Assembly (NCBI RefSeq): GCF_041380015.1
Contig: NZ_CP159978.1
Origin: Buchananella felis
Lineage (GTDB): Bacteria > Actinomycetota > Actinomycetes > Actinomycetales > Actinomycetaceae
Length of the DNA: 64,000 nucleotides
Reading direction: 5' to 3' (one strand)
Shown piece after piece: positions 18,900 through 32,717 of the stretch. Made by a program: the position numbers and the translations under genes. How positions within the stretch are numbered: position 1 is the first letter of the stretch; each line of letters starts with the position of its first letter. Below the pieces are notes generated by a model that did no database searches, was not told the origin of the DNA, and saw only the letters and a list, made by a program, of their open reading frames with translations.

Positions 18900-18942
18900 A
18901 CGGCCCCCGTTGCTGCGGTTTGGTTCGCGCTACGGGGGCCGT
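18900..18942. terminator. Stem-loop downstream of the 5S rRNA gene
   Basis: Arms ACGGCCCCCGT and ACGGGGGCCGT (11 bp, perfect) are separated by 21 bases. It lies about 15 bases beyond the 3' end of 5S rRNA in the direction of rRNA transcription, so it is the likely operon terminator. No U-rich tract follows on that strand. Confidence 0.6.
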
Positions 18943-18956
18943 TGTGTTGTGGTTGG

Positions 18957-19073
18957 TGGCGGCGGTGTCCTACTCTCCCACACCCTGGCGGGTGCAGTAC
19001 CATTGGCGCTGGCAGGCTTAGCTTCCGGGTTCGGTATGGGGCCGGGCGTTTCCCTGCTGCTGTGACCGCCGCA
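18957..19073 (-). rRNA. rrf: 5S ribosomal RNA
   Basis: The minus strand reads GGCGGTCACAGCAGCAGGG, then the conserved CCGAACCCGGAAGCTAAG and a 3' part ending GAGTAGGACACCGCC, which is diagnostic for actinobacterial 5S rRNA. The ends pair through the terminal helix (GGCGGTC with GACACCGCC-type complementarity). Boundaries are accurate to a few bases. It is the last gene of the rRNA operon. Confidence 0.95.
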
Positions 19074-19162
19074 CGTGTTTTAACCCTTGGTGGGTTTGTA
19101 ACCGTATAGGGGGTGTGAGCGTGTGGTGTTGTGTTCGGGTTTGTTGTTTGGCGTGTTTTGGT

Positions 19163-24250
<5,088 letters not shown>

Positions 24251-24402
24251 AACCAAAACCAACCAACCCACAAACAGGCCAGCCAGCCAAAGCCCCTGCC
24301 AGAAACCCTGACAAAAACAACACCCAACCAAAAAGGCCAGGCAAACAAAACAGACCAACCAAAACAGTCAGCCCAAAAAACAAACACTAAACAAAAAACA
24401 AA

Positions 24403-24426
24403 CCACACACTATTGAGTTCCCAAAC
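24403..24426 (-). promoter_or_regulatory. rRNA leader conserved box (antitermination/processing element)
   Basis: The minus strand reads GTTTGGGAACTCAATAGTGT. This matches the conserved GAGAACTCAA(C/T)AGTGT element found in actinobacterial rRNA leaders about 150 bases before 16S. It is thought to act in antitermination or precursor processing. Confidence 0.7.
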
Positions 24427-24577
24427 AACACCCACACCCACCAGAACACCAGCCCCAAACAGAACCAGCACCCCAACGGAATGGCCTTCCTGTTCCGGGC
24501 AAAGCTGTCCACAGCCTTGCTAGAACTTGGAAGAGGTGGCCGCCTTGGCGCTTTCCGCGCTCTCGGCAACGGGGAAT

Positions 24578-24608
24578 AACTTACACGCACCCAACCCCCC
24601 TTCGTCAA
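24578..24608 (-). promoter_or_regulatory. Candidate rRNA operon promoter
   Basis: The minus strand has TTGACG (24608-24603) and TAAGTT (24583-24578), 19 bases apart, which is slightly long. The predicted start near 24570 would give a leader of about 320 bases, typical for these operons. Other upstream promoters cannot be excluded. Confidence 0.45.
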
Positions 24609-24681
24609 ATCGTTTCGGGGTGAGCTGAGGCACACGCACTCGTTTCGCCCGGGATTCCAACGAAAACTCGCCGGAAACGAC

Positions 24682-24719
24682 CGGTGGGGGCGGCGGGAAT
24701 CTTCCCGCCGCCCCCACCG
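24682..24719. terminator. GC-rich stem-loop after tyrS
   Basis: An 18-base arm, CGGTGGGGGCGGCGGGAA, is followed by its exact complement with only two bases between (effective loop about six). It lies about 100 bases past the tyrS stop and before the rRNA promoter, so it would insulate the rRNA operon from tyrS transcription. Confidence 0.85.
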
Positions 24720-24817
24720 CAGTGCTCTGGCTGCACCCCCGGTCACCGGTCCTCCCCCGCCCTCGAGGGGCCGGGTGGTTCCACCCGCCGGGAGGCCCGC
24801 GCCGTCGCGGAGACCGA

Positions 24818-26086
24818 CTAGGCGCCCACTACCTTGACCACGGCCAGGTTGCGCCGGCCCTTGCGGACCAGGATGAGCCCACCGGGCAGCACGTCGTCCG
24901 TGGTCAGCACGCGCTCGTCGTCGGCCACCTTCTCGTTGTTGATGTAGGCCCCGCCCTGGGCGATGGTCTTGCGTGCGGCGTTGCGGCCCTTTTCCTGACC
25001 GGTGGCCACCAGCGCGTCGACGATGGTGGCCTCGCCCAGCTCCAGCTCGCCCACCTCCAGGCCGGCGATCGCCTCCAGCAGCGTGGCCGGGGAAACCGCG
25101 CGCAGGTCGCCGCCGCCCCACAGCGCCGCCGTGGCTGCCTCGGCATCGGCCAGCGCCTGGGCGCCGTGCACCAGTTCGGTGACCGCGCGCGCCAGGGCCC
25201 GCTGCGCCTCGCGCGCCTTGGGGCGCTGCGCAGTCGCCTCCGCCAGTTCCTCGATCTCCTCGCGGGACAGGAAGGTAAAGACCTTCAAGAAGCGCACCAC
25301 GTCGGCGTCGTCCGCGCCCAGCCAGAACTGGTAGAAGGCGTACGGGCTGAGCAGCTCGGGGTCCAGCCAGACGGCCCCGCCCTCGGACTTGCCGAACTTG
25401 GTGCCGTCGGCCTTGGTGATCAGCGGGGTGGTCAGGCAGTGCACGCTAGCGCCCTCGGCCTTGCGCACCAGCTCGACGCCGCCCAGCAGGTTGCCCCACT
25501 GGTCGTTGCCGCCGGTCTGGAGGGTGACGCCGTGCCGGCGGTAGAGCTCCAGGAAGTCGTTGGCCTGCAGCAGCTGGTAGGAGAACTCGGTGAAGGAGAT
25601 GCCCTCGTCGCTGGCCAGGCGCCGCGCCACCGTGTCCTTGGCGATCATGGTGCCCAGGCGGAAGTACTTGCCGAGGTCGCGCAGCAGGGAGATGGCGCTC
25701 ATCGGCGCGGTCCAGTCGTAGTTGTTGACCATGACTGCGGCGTTGTCTCCCTCGAAGGAGAGGAAGCGGGCGATCTGCTCGCGCAGCGCCTGCGCCCACT
25801 GGGCCACCACGTCGGCCTCGTTCAGGGTGCGCTCGCCGCTCATGCGCGGGTCGCCGATGAGGCCGGTGGCTCCGCCCACCAGGGCGATCGGCTTGTGGCC
25901 GGCGTTTTGCAGGTGGCGCATGACGATGAGCTGGACCAGGTGCCCGTGGTGGAGCGACTTTGCGGTGGGGTCATAGCCGGTATAGAACGTGATCGGCCCT
26001 GCGGACAGCGCCTCGCGCAGCGCGTCCAAGTCGGTGTGCTGCTGCAGCAGTCCACGCCACTGGAGTTCATCCAGGATGTCGCTCAC
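24818..26086 (-). CDS. tyrS: Tyrosyl-tRNA synthetase
   Basis: Class I synthetase that charges tRNA-Tyr. The start chosen is GTG at 26086 (VSDILDELQWRGLLQQHT), preceded by AAAGGAA; the open frame extends 63 codons further into low-similarity sequence. At 422 residues it has normal length. The signature motifs are present: YTGYDPTAKSLHHGHL (HIGH-type, near residue 45), the tyrosine pocket QLLQANDFLELY and GGNDQWGN, KFGKSEGG (KMSKS-type), and a C-terminal S4 RNA-binding domain (from about residue 355). In mycobacteria tyrS lies just upstream of the Rv1691-Rv1692-tlyA genes; here the rRNA operon, the repeat array and two surface-protein genes intervene. Confidence 0.97.
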   Translation of the reverse strand: MSDILDELQWRGLLQQHTDLDALREALSAGPITFYTGYDPTAKSLHHGHLVQLIVMRHLQNAGHKPIALVGGATGLIGDPRMSGERTLNEADVVAQWAQALREQIARFLSFEGDNAAVMVNNYDWTAPMSAISLLRDLGKYFRLGTMIAKDTVARRLASDEGISFTEFSYQLLQANDFLELYRRHGVTLQTGGNDQWGNLLGGVELVRKAEGASVHCLTTPLITKADGTKFGKSEGGAVWLDPELLSPYAFYQFWLGADDADVVRFLKVFTFLSREEIEELAEATAQRPKAREAQRALARAVTELVHGAQALADAEAATAALWGGGDLRAVSPATLLEAIAGLEVGELELGEATIVDALVATGQEKGRNAARKTIAQGGAYINNEKVADDERVLTTDDVLPGGLILVRKGRRNLAVVKVVGA

Positions 26087-26154
26087 GTCTATTCCTTTAC
26101 GTTGTGTTTGCGCGCGCCTTTTGGCGCACCGCCCCGATTCTACGCGGCCCGGGC

Positions 26155-26174
26155 TGGACGACGTTCCTCCCGCC
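26155..26174 (+). repeat. Dispersed 20-bp element, copy 1
   Basis: TGGACGACGTTCCTCCCGCC, lying in the gap between tyrS and nanE. The identical 20-mer occurs at 42443-42462, and a degenerate copy lies at 27910-27929 inside nanK. Confidence 0.55.
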
Positions 26175-26299
26175 CAGTCGCGGCCGGCACCGCACCGCGC
26201 CCGGCCACTGCGCCGCCGCAGCAGCAGTCGCAGCCGCAAAGGGCTTGGCGCGCCGGGCAGGGCCCGACGCGCCAAGACACCGATGTTCGCTGCCCTGAG

Positions 26300-26977
26300 C
26301 TACTGCCCTTCGACGGCGGTGCGGAACCAGCCGGTGATGGAGGTGGGGTGCGTGATGGCCGTGCCGACCACGACGGCCCAGGCTCCGGCTGCCATCACCT
26401 CGGCCGCCTGGGCGGGGGTGTGGACGCGGCCCTCGCAGATGACCGGGTGGTCGGGGAACTCGGCCACCGCCTGGCGCAGCAGCTCCAGGTCGGGTCCGGC
26501 GGTCTTGGGCCGCTCGCCGGTGTAGCCGGCCAGGGTGGTGGAGAGGATGTCCGCCCCGGCCTGCGCGGCCATTCGGATGTCCTCGATGGAACCGCAGTCG
26601 GCCATCACCAGCACGGAGTCGGCGTGTAGCGCCTCCACCACCTGCGCGAAGGTCAGCCCGTCGGGGCGGGGGCGGCGCGTGGCGTCGATGGCCACGATGT
26701 CGCTGCCGGCCCAGGAGCACGAGCGGGCGTGGCGCAGCGTCGGGGTGATGTAGACGCCCTCGTCGCCCTCCTTCCACAGGCCGATCACGGGCACCTTGAC
26801 CTGGCCCTTGATAGCGGAGATGTCTGCCAGGCCCTGGCAGCGGATGGCCGCCGCTCCCCCGCGCTCGGCGGCCAGGGCCATCTGCGCCATGGTCTCCGGG
26901 TGGCGCAGCGGCTCACCGGGGTATGCCTGGCAGGAGACGATCAGCTTGCCCCGCAGGGCCTGGATCATCGGGTGCAT
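26300..26977 (-). CDS. nanE: N-acetylmannosamine-6-phosphate 2-epimerase
   Basis: Converts ManNAc-6-P to GlcNAc-6-P, the last step that brings sialic acid into amino sugar catabolism. The start chosen is the ATG at 26977 (MHPMIQALRGKLIVSCQA), because GGAGG lies seven bases upstream; an ATG four codons earlier is possible. At 225 residues it has the usual length of this TIM-barrel family. Diagnostic segments include SCQAYPGEPL, AIRCQGLADI, VPVIGLWK, IDATRRPRPDG and DILSTTLAGYT. It is the last gene of the sialic acid operon, 60 bases after nanK. No nagA or nagB, which would complete the route, is in the window. Confidence 0.94.
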   Translation of the reverse strand: MHPMIQALRGKLIVSCQAYPGEPLRHPETMAQMALAAERGGAAAIRCQGLADISAIKGQVKVPVIGLWKEGDEGVYITPTLRHARSCSWAGSDIVAIDATRRPRPDGLTFAQVVEALHADSVLVMADCGSIEDIRMAAQAGADILSTTLAGYTGERPKTAGPDLELLRQAVAEFPDHPVICEGRVHTPAQAAEVMAAGAWAVVVGTAITHPTSITGWFRTAVEGQ

Positions 26978-27037
26978 GGTTTCCTCCATTGCGTCTGTTT
27001 AGCCAAAGTCTTGCCGCTATCGGGTGGGTCCGAGCGG

Positions 27038-28021
27038 TCAGTCGAGCAGGCCGGTGGCAACCGCCGCCCCGAGCAGCGGGGCCTTGCTGCCCAGCTCGCC
27101 GCGCACCAGCGGGGTGCCCGCCACGGGGTCCATTGCTTGGTCCTTCCACCCGGCCTCGACGGCGTTCCACCACGTGCGCCCGGAGTTGACCACCGAGCCG
27201 GACAGGACGATCACGCCGGGATCCAGGATGTTTGCCAGGCTGCCCAGGCTCTCCCCGGTGGCGCGCCCGGCGGTCCGCACCACCTGGAGCGCCACAGCGT
27301 CGCCGGCCTCGGCCAGGTCGTCCACCTCCCGCCCGGTCGCCTCGCGCCCGCTCAGGCGGGCGTACTCTGCGGCGATGCCGCTGCCGGAGGCGATGGGTTC
27401 CAGGTGTCCCTGGCGGCCGCAGGAGCAGTCTCGCCCGGCGGCCAGCGCGTGGTGCACGTGCCCGATGTGGCCGGCAACGTTGTGGGCGCCCACCTGCACC
27501 GTGCTTCCCTCTACCAGGGCGCCGCCGATACCGGTGCCGAGACCCATGACCAGGGTGGAGGGGTAACCGCGCCCGGCCCCGAAGACGTGCTCGCCCAGGG
27601 CGTGGGCGCCCACGTCGCCGATCACGGTCACGGGCAGGCCGGTGGCCTCGCGCAGGGCGCGCCCCAGTTCGGTGCCGCCCCAGCCGGGCATGGTGCCGGT
27701 GGCGGAGGTGATGGTGCCGCTGGCGGTGTCCACCACGCCGGCGCTGCCGACGCCGATGGCCACTACCTCGCCGCCCCCGGGCAGGCCCAGTGCCGCCTCC
27801 AGTTGGGAGAGCGCCAACGCCACCACCCGGGCCAGCACTGCGGCGCCGCCCTCCATGGCCTGCGTGGCGACCTCCGCCTTGGCCAGCACCTGCGGCGCTC
27901 CGCTACCGGTGGACGACGTTCCGCCGGCCGCCCCGCCGGCCGCGCCGCCATCCCCCTCGAGCGGGATGAGGGCGGAGGCGATCTTGGTGCCCCCGATGTC
28001 CATCGCCAGTACGTATCGCAT
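27038..28021 (-). CDS. nanK: ROK family N-acetylmannosamine kinase
   Basis: Phosphorylates ManNAc to ManNAc-6-P. The start chosen is the ATG at 28021 (MRYVLAMDIGGTKIASALI), five bases after the preceding gene, with GAGGAAG just upstream. 327 residues. The ATP motif DIGGTK is N-terminal, a GLGTGIGGALV phosphate loop lies in the middle, and the ROK zinc motif reads CSCGRQGHLE, in which the usual third cysteine of CxCGxxGCxE is histidine. A Gly/Ala-rich insert (GGAAGGAAGGTSSTGSG, residues about 31-46) interrupts the N-terminal lobe and contains a degenerate copy of the dispersed 20-bp element. The substrate is inferred from the neighbouring nanE and lyase genes. Confidence 0.88.
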   Translation of the reverse strand: MRYVLAMDIGGTKIASALIPLEGDGGAAGGAAGGTSSTGSGAPQVLAKAEVATQAMEGGAAVLARVVALALSQLEAALGLPGGGEVVAIGVGSAGVVDTASGTITSATGTMPGWGGTELGRALREATGLPVTVIGDVGAHALGEHVFGAGRGYPSTLVMGLGTGIGGALVEGSTVQVGAHNVAGHIGHVHHALAAGRDCSCGRQGHLEPIASGSGIAAEYARLSGREATGREVDDLAEAGDAVALQVVRTAGRATGESLGSLANILDPGVIVLSGSVVNSGRTWWNAVEAGWKDQAMDPVAGTPLVRGELGSKAPLLGAAVATGLLD

Positions 28022-28026
28022 CTTCC

Positions 28027-28926
28027 TCACGCCTCCCGGGCCGCTAACACGTCGTATGCGCGGCGGGCCGCGCTCAGGCGGCGCTCCACGTCCCACTCGG
28101 CGCGGGCTTGAATCTTGGCCCCCACGTAGGCGGGGGCCTGCTCGCCCCAGGCCGCCGCGCAGCGCAGCACCTCGGCGTCGTCAAGCAGGCTGGTGGGCTC
28201 GTCGGCCGCCAGCGGCAGGTGCAGGTCCTCCCAGGACTTGCCGTAGTAGTTCTCCGCCTCGCCTGCACCGGAGAACATCACGCCGCGCAGCAGGCCCCGC
28301 CTTGCGGCTGCGGCGATGTGCTCAGCCACCACCGCGCCGCTGCGCGCCTCGATGGCCGAGCGGCCCCAGTTGATGGACACTCCCGTGCCGGCCGCGGCCG
28401 CCGCGTCCAGCTCCGCAGAGATCGGCAGGAATCCCTTCTGGGGCGGCTGCCCGGCCACGAAGCGGTCGCAGTGCTCGATCACCGGGCTCGCCCCGCACCA
28501 GTCCCAGCCGCTCAGCTCCTCCAGGGAGGCGGCCAGGGCGGCAGCGTCGGCCACCTGGCGCGGCGCGGAGTGCAGGTGCACCCACCGGGCGGCCGCGAAA
28601 CCGGTCGCGTCGCACAGGCGGGCAAGCCCGTCACGCAGCTCGGCGACGTCGGCAAGGGCGCGCTTGCGCCCCTCTTGGTCAGGGGATGCCAGCCCCCGCA
28701 CGGGATCGGCGCCCATGCGCACCATCGTCCCCGGGATCGCGGTGATCACCGTGGAGTCAAAGCGCGCGGGCAGGTACTTCGCCAGCCAGCCGGTGTTCTC
28801 AGCGAGGTCGCCCGGCCAGGGAATCTCCAGCCCGCAGACCCAGTCCTGGGCGGCCAGGGCCTCGTACCACGGCTCGCGGGGCGCAGGCTCGGCGGCGTAG
28901 GCGCCAACCACGTACGGGGGCAGCAT
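28027..28926 (-). CDS. DUF4862-like protein in the sialic acid operon
   Basis: 299 residues without a proven function. The sequence looks like an alpha/beta barrel of the xylose-isomerase type. Glu-, His- and Asp-containing strand ends are visible (GLEIPWPG, WVHLHSAP, SPVIEHCDR, GVSINWGRSAIE, GVMFSGAGEAENYYG). I place it in the DUF4862 family from memory of such proteins; this needs a profile search. It lies between the lyase gene (3 bases away) and nanK (5 bases away), so cotranscription is nearly certain. The context suggests a step in handling sialic acid variants or ManNAc, for example an isomerase or epimerase; this is inference. Confidence 0.6.
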   Translation of the reverse strand: MLPPYVVGAYAAEPAPREPWYEALAAQDWVCGLEIPWPGDLAENTGWLAKYLPARFDSTVITAIPGTMVRMGADPVRGLASPDQEGRKRALADVAELRDGLARLCDATGFAAARWVHLHSAPRQVADAAALAASLEELSGWDWCGASPVIEHCDRFVAGQPPQKGFLPISAELDAAAAAGTGVSINWGRSAIEARSGAVVAEHIAAAARRGLLRGVMFSGAGEAENYYGKSWEDLHLPLAADEPTSLLDDAEVLRCAAAWGEQAPAYVGAKIQARAEWDVERRLSAARRAYDVLAAREA

Positions 28927-28929
28927 CTT

Positions 28930-29847
28930 CTAGTCCTCCAGCAGGCCGGCGCGGCGCAGCACGCCCGCCACGGCCTCCACGTTCGCGCCCTCCATGGTGG
29001 TGGCGGGCTCCGGCATGCGGTTGGTCTCAAAGACTCCCAGCAGCTGCAGCGCGGTCTTGAACGCACCCACGCCGGCGGAGAAACCGGCCAGGCCGCTCGT
29101 GACGAACACGATCTCCATCAGCTCGGTCAGGCGGTCCTGCTCTGCGGCCACCGTGGCCCAGTCTCCGGCCTGGTAGGCCTCCCACTGGCGCACGTAACCG
29201 GCCGGGTCCACGTTGGCCAGGCCCGGCACCGCGCCGTGGGCGCCACCCAGGTAGGCGCCGTCCACGACCATCTCGTGGCCGGTCAGCAGCGCCAACGGCT
29301 CGCCAGCCTCGCGGTTGGCCAGCAGCAGGCGACGGAAGGAAACGTCGTCACCGGAGGAGTCCTTCACACCCTGGATCGTGCCGTCCTTGGCCAGCTGCAT
29401 CTGCAGGTCCACGCTCAGCTTGGTGTGCACGCACACCGGGATGTCGTAGGCGTAAACCGGCACGTCCACCGCCTGAGCCAGCAGCTCGAAGTGGCGACGC
29501 ACCTGGGCCTCGCCGCCCAGCGCGTAGAACGGGGCCGTGGCCACCACACCGTCGGCGCCGTGAGCCACCGCGCGGCGGGCGTGCTCGATCACGCGCTCGG
29601 TCTGCATGTCGATCACGCCGACGATCACCGGCACGCGCTTGGCCGTGGTCTCCACGGCCGCGTCCACGATCTCGTCACGGCGCGCGTCCGAGGAGAAGAC
29701 GACCTCACCGGAGGAGCCCAGCACGAACAGGCCGTGCACGCCGGCGGCCAGCATGCGCTCGATGTTGCGGTCGAAGGAGGGACGGTCGAAATTGCCGGCG
29801 GCGTCCAGTGCGGTAACTACCGGGGGGACAACACCCTTAATGGTCAT
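28930..29847 (-). CDS. nanA: DapA/NanA family aldolase, probable N-acetylneuraminate lyase
   Basis: 305-residue TIM-barrel class I aldolase. The Schiff-base lysine is K162 in GVKDSSGDD and the catalytic tyrosine is Y134 in YAYDIP. The carboxylate-binding loop is GSSGE (residues 44-48). Members split pyruvate from sialic acid or condense pyruvate in lysine synthesis. The presence of nanK and nanE in the same operon favours N-acetylneuraminate lyase (sialic acid to ManNAc plus pyruvate). GSSGE differs from the most common GTTGE and GSTGE forms, so another 2-keto acid substrate remains possible. It starts with ATG at 29847, 18 bases after the ABC ATPase gene. Confidence 0.82.
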   Translation of the reverse strand: MTIKGVVPPVVTALDAAGNFDRPSFDRNIERMLAAGVHGLFVLGSSGEVVFSSDARRDEIVDAAVETTAKRVPVIVGVIDMQTERVIEHARRAVAHGADGVVATAPFYALGGEAQVRRHFELLAQAVDVPVYAYDIPVCVHTKLSVDLQMQLAKDGTIQGVKDSSGDDVSFRRLLLANREAGEPLALLTGHEMVVDGAYLGGAHGAVPGLANVDPAGYVRQWEAYQAGDWATVAAEQDRLTELMEIVFVTSGLAGFSAGVGAFKTALQLLGVFETNRMPEPATTMEGANVEAVAGVLRRAGLLED

Positions 29848-29865
29848 GGTTTGCCCTTTCTTTGC

Positions 29866-30672
29866 TTAGTTCTTAGCGGGGTGGAGCAGGGAGGGGGCCG
29901 CACCGAGCAGCGTGCGGGTGTAGGCGTTGGTGGGGTTCTCCAGCACCTGCTGGGCGGGTCCCTCCTCCACGATCCGTCCCTTGTTCATGACGACGATCCG
30001 GTCCGAGACGTAGCGGACGGTCTGGATGTCGTGACTGATGAAAACCATCGCCAAGCCGAGCTGGGACTTCAGGTCCGTCAGCAGGTTGAGGATCTGGGCG
30101 CGCACGGACACGTCCAGCGCCGAGGTCGGCTCGTCAGCGATGATCACGTCCGGGTTCAGGGACAGCGCGCGGGCGATAGCCACGCGCTGGCGCTGACCAC
30201 CGGAGAGCTGGCCCGGCAGGGCGCTCAGCGAGGAGTCCGGCAGACCGACCATGGCGATCAGCTCGCGGACGCGGGCGTGCCGCTCGGCGGGGGTGCCGAT
30301 CTTGTGCACCAGCAGCGGGTCCATCAGCTGGTCCTTGACCGTCATGCGGGCGTTCAGCGCCGTCGCCGGCGACTGGAACACCACGGAGACCACGCGGCCC
30401 ATGCGGCGGCGGTCCTCCGGCGTGCGCTTGGTGACCTCCTCGCCCTTGAAGAACACCTGCCCGGAGGTGGGGGCCTGCAGGCCGCACATCACGTTCGCGG
30501 TGGTCGACTTGCCGCAGCCGGACTCGCCCACGATGCCGATGGTCTCCCCCGGCATCAGCGACAGGGAGATCCCGTCAACGGCGTGAACCATGTTCGGCAG
30601 GAAGATCGAACCGGTACGAGAGCGGAAGGAAACGTGGACCTTACGCAGCTCGATGATCGGAGTAGTAGCCAT
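29866..30672 (-). CDS. Opp/Dpp-type ABC transporter ATP-binding protein (OppF-like)
   Basis: 268 residues, cytoplasmic ATPase. Walker A is GESGCGKST, the signature LSGGQRQRVAIARAL, and Walker B VIIADEPTSALD; the H-loop follows in VFISHD. The C-terminal oligopeptide-transporter tail (NPTNAYTRTLLGAAPSLLH) is that of the OppF/DppF family. It pairs with the ATPase half of the fused gene just upstream (2-base gap) to form the heterodimeric motor. Sialic acid import is inferred from the downstream catabolic genes; the known precedent is the Dpp-family Sat transporter of Haemophilus ducreyi. Confidence 0.92.
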   Translation of the reverse strand: MATTPIIELRKVHVSFRSRTGSIFLPNMVHAVDGISLSLMPGETIGIVGESGCGKSTTANVMCGLQAPTSGQVFFKGEEVTKRTPEDRRRMGRVVSVVFQSPATALNARMTVKDQLMDPLLVHKIGTPAERHARVRELIAMVGLPDSSLSALPGQLSGGQRQRVAIARALSLNPDVIIADEPTSALDVSVRAQILNLLTDLKSQLGLAMVFISHDIQTVRYVSDRIVVMNKGRIVEEGPAQQVLENPTNAYTRTLLGAAPSLLHPAKN

Positions 30673-30674
30673 TT

Positions 30675-32717
30675 TCAGCGCCCTTCCATCTCGATGTCCT
30701 GGCCGTGGGCGGCCTCGGGCAGCAGCGTGCTTCCGGACTTGTCGGTGGCAACCGCGAAGTAGTGCTCCTTGCCAGCCACCTTGGCGCGCAGCGGCGGGAC
30801 GTCCAAACCGAAGTCCGGGTGGGACGAGCGCGGGGCGAAGCGGTCACCGACGGGGAAGTCCTTGGGGGACGGGACCGTGCCGGGCACCTGGTGCAGGCGG
30901 CCCGAGCCCGACTCGATGGAGAGCACCGAGCCCAGCAGGCCACGCGTGTACTCGTGAATCGGGTTGGACAGCAGCTCAGAGGTCGGGGCCTGCTCCACCA
31001 CCTGACCGGCGTACATAACGGTCACCGAGTGAGCCACCTCTGCCACCAGGGCCAGGTCGTGGCTGACGAAGATCATCGCGAAGCCCAGCTGGTCGCGCAG
31101 CTTGTTCAGCAGGTCGATCACCTGCTTCTGCACGGTCACGTCCAGGGCCGTGGTGGGCTCGTCAGCGATCACCAGCTTCGGGTCACGCGTCAGGGCCATG
31201 GCGATCAGCACGCGCTGGCGCTGACCACCGGAGAGCTCGTGCGGGTAGGACTCGAGCGTGCGCTTCGGGTCCAGGCCCACCAGCTCCAGCAGCTCCTCCG
31301 CAGAGCGGGTGCCGCCACGGCTGGTCAGCTGCTTCATCTGGGTGCGGATCAGCATGGAGGGGTTCAGGGAGGACAGGGCGTCCTGGTAGACCATCGCCAT
31401 CTCGTGGCCCAGCAGGGACTGGCGCTCCTTGACGGACATCTTCAGCAGGTCGCGGCCCTCGTAGAGCACCTCGCCGGTGATCTGCGCGCGCGGGTCGATC
31501 AATCCCATGATGGTCAGGGAGGTGATGGACTTACCGCAGCCGGACTCACCCACCAGACCCATGGTCTCGCCCGGGCGGACCGCGAAGTTGACGTGGTCAA
31601 CCACGTTCACGTCGCCGTGGCGCGGGAACTTGATGCACAGGTCTCGCACCTCCAGCAGCGGCGCGGCCGTGCTGGTGGGAACGAAGCGGTCGTTGCGCTG
31701 CGTCTCCACGCTCTTGAGCGCGTCCAGGCGGGCCTGCAGGGTCTCGCGCTGGGCGGCGTAGGAGGCAACGGGGTCGATCAGCAGGCGGTCGGCCTCGCGC
31801 TCGGCGTCCGAGCGCGGGGTGTCGGCCACCGCGCCCTGCGGGGCGGCCACCATCGCGTCGGTGATGCCCTCGGACAGGATGTTCAGGCACAGCACCGTCA
31901 GCATGATGGCAATACCGGGGAACAGGGCCTGCCACCACTCGCCGCGCAGCACGCCGGCCTGCGCACCGGAGAGGATGTTGCCCCAGGTGGCGATCGGCTC
32001 TTGCAGGCCGGCGCCGATGAAGGTCAGCGAGGCCTCCAGGATGATCGCGTCCGCGACCAGCACGGTGGCGAACACCAGGACCGGGGCGGCCGTGTTGCGG
32101 GCCACGTGCTTGACCAGGATCCACGGGGCGCGGGCGCCCGAGACGATGACGGCGTTGACGTAGTCCTCGCCGTAGGCGGCCATGACGTTGGCGCGCACGA
32201 TGCGGCTGAGCTGCGGCACGTAAACGGCCGCGATCGCCACGATGATGATGAAGACCGAGCCGGTCGGGTTCTCCGGGTCGCGCAGCACCAGCACCAGCAC
32301 GGCGGCCAGGGCGATGCCGGGGATGGACATGACGATGTCCAGCACGCGCATGATCGTCTCGGAGATGGACTTGCGGGCCACGGCGGCCACGGAGCCGATC
32401 ACGGCGCCCAGAGCCAGGGCGATGCCGGTGGCCAGCAGACCAACGGCCAGGGAGTAGCGGCCACCGTAGAGCAGCCGGGAGAAGACGTCGCGACCCAGGT
32501 GGTCGGTGCCGAAGTAGAACTCCGAGTTCGGGGCGATGCCCTTAACGGCGATGTACTCGGGGTTGTGGGTGGCCAACACCGGGGCAAAGATTGCCGTCAG
32601 CGCGATGAAGACCAAGAAGATCAGGGAGGCACGTGCCCCCAGGGTCATGGCCGAGAAACGCGAGACGCGTACTCCGGGGCGCTCTAGCGCAGCGGTGAGC
32701 TTCTTTCGCATGATCAC
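30675..32717 (-). CDS. Fused Opp-type ABC permease (OppC-like) and ATPase (OppD-like)
   Basis: A 680-residue natural fusion. Residues about 20-290 are an OppC/DppC permease with about six membrane segments (for example ASLIFLVFIALTAIFAPVL) and the cytoplasmic EAA-type loop GARAPWILVKHVARN. A linker of about 60 residues follows. Residues about 350-615 are an OppD/DppD ATPase with Walker A GESGCGKS, signature LSGGQRQRVLIAMAL and Walker B LVIADEPTTALD. Its start overlaps the oppB-like stop (ATGA). The fusion leaves a four-gene transporter doing five jobs, as recalled for other sialic-acid Dpp-type systems. No frameshift is needed, and both halves keep their motifs. Confidence 0.92.
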   Translation of the reverse strand: MIMRKKLTAALERPGVRVSRFSAMTLGARASLIFLVFIALTAIFAPVLATHNPEYIAVKGIAPNSEFYFGTDHLGRDVFSRLLYGGRYSLAVGLLATGIALALGAVIGSVAAVARKSISETIMRVLDIVMSIPGIALAAVLVLVLRDPENPTGSVFIIIVAIAAVYVPQLSRIVRANVMAAYGEDYVNAVIVSGARAPWILVKHVARNTAAPVLVFATVLVADAIILEASLTFIGAGLQEPIATWGNILSGAQAGVLRGEWWQALFPGIAIMLTVLCLNILSEGITDAMVAAPQGAVADTPRSDAEREADRLLIDPVASYAAQRETLQARLDALKSVETQRNDRFVPTSTAAPLLEVRDLCIKFPRHGDVNVVDHVNFAVRPGETMGLVGESGCGKSITSLTIMGLIDPRAQITGEVLYEGRDLLKMSVKERQSLLGHEMAMVYQDALSSLNPSMLIRTQMKQLTSRGGTRSAEELLELVGLDPKRTLESYPHELSGGQRQRVLIAMALTRDPKLVIADEPTTALDVTVQKQVIDLLNKLRDQLGFAMIFVSHDLALVAEVAHSVTVMYAGQVVEQAPTSELLSNPIHEYTRGLLGSVLSIESGSGRLHQVPGTVPSPKDFPVGDRFAPRSSHPDFGLDVPPLRAKVAGKEHYFAVATDKSGSTLLPEAAHGQDIEMEGR

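Noticed and set aside
17490..19109. Several plus-strand open frames with STFG/RRLDLHLD-type repeats
   Set aside because: They follow the DNA repeats, lack ribosome sites and families, and one runs into the 5S rRNA gene. They are by-products of the array.
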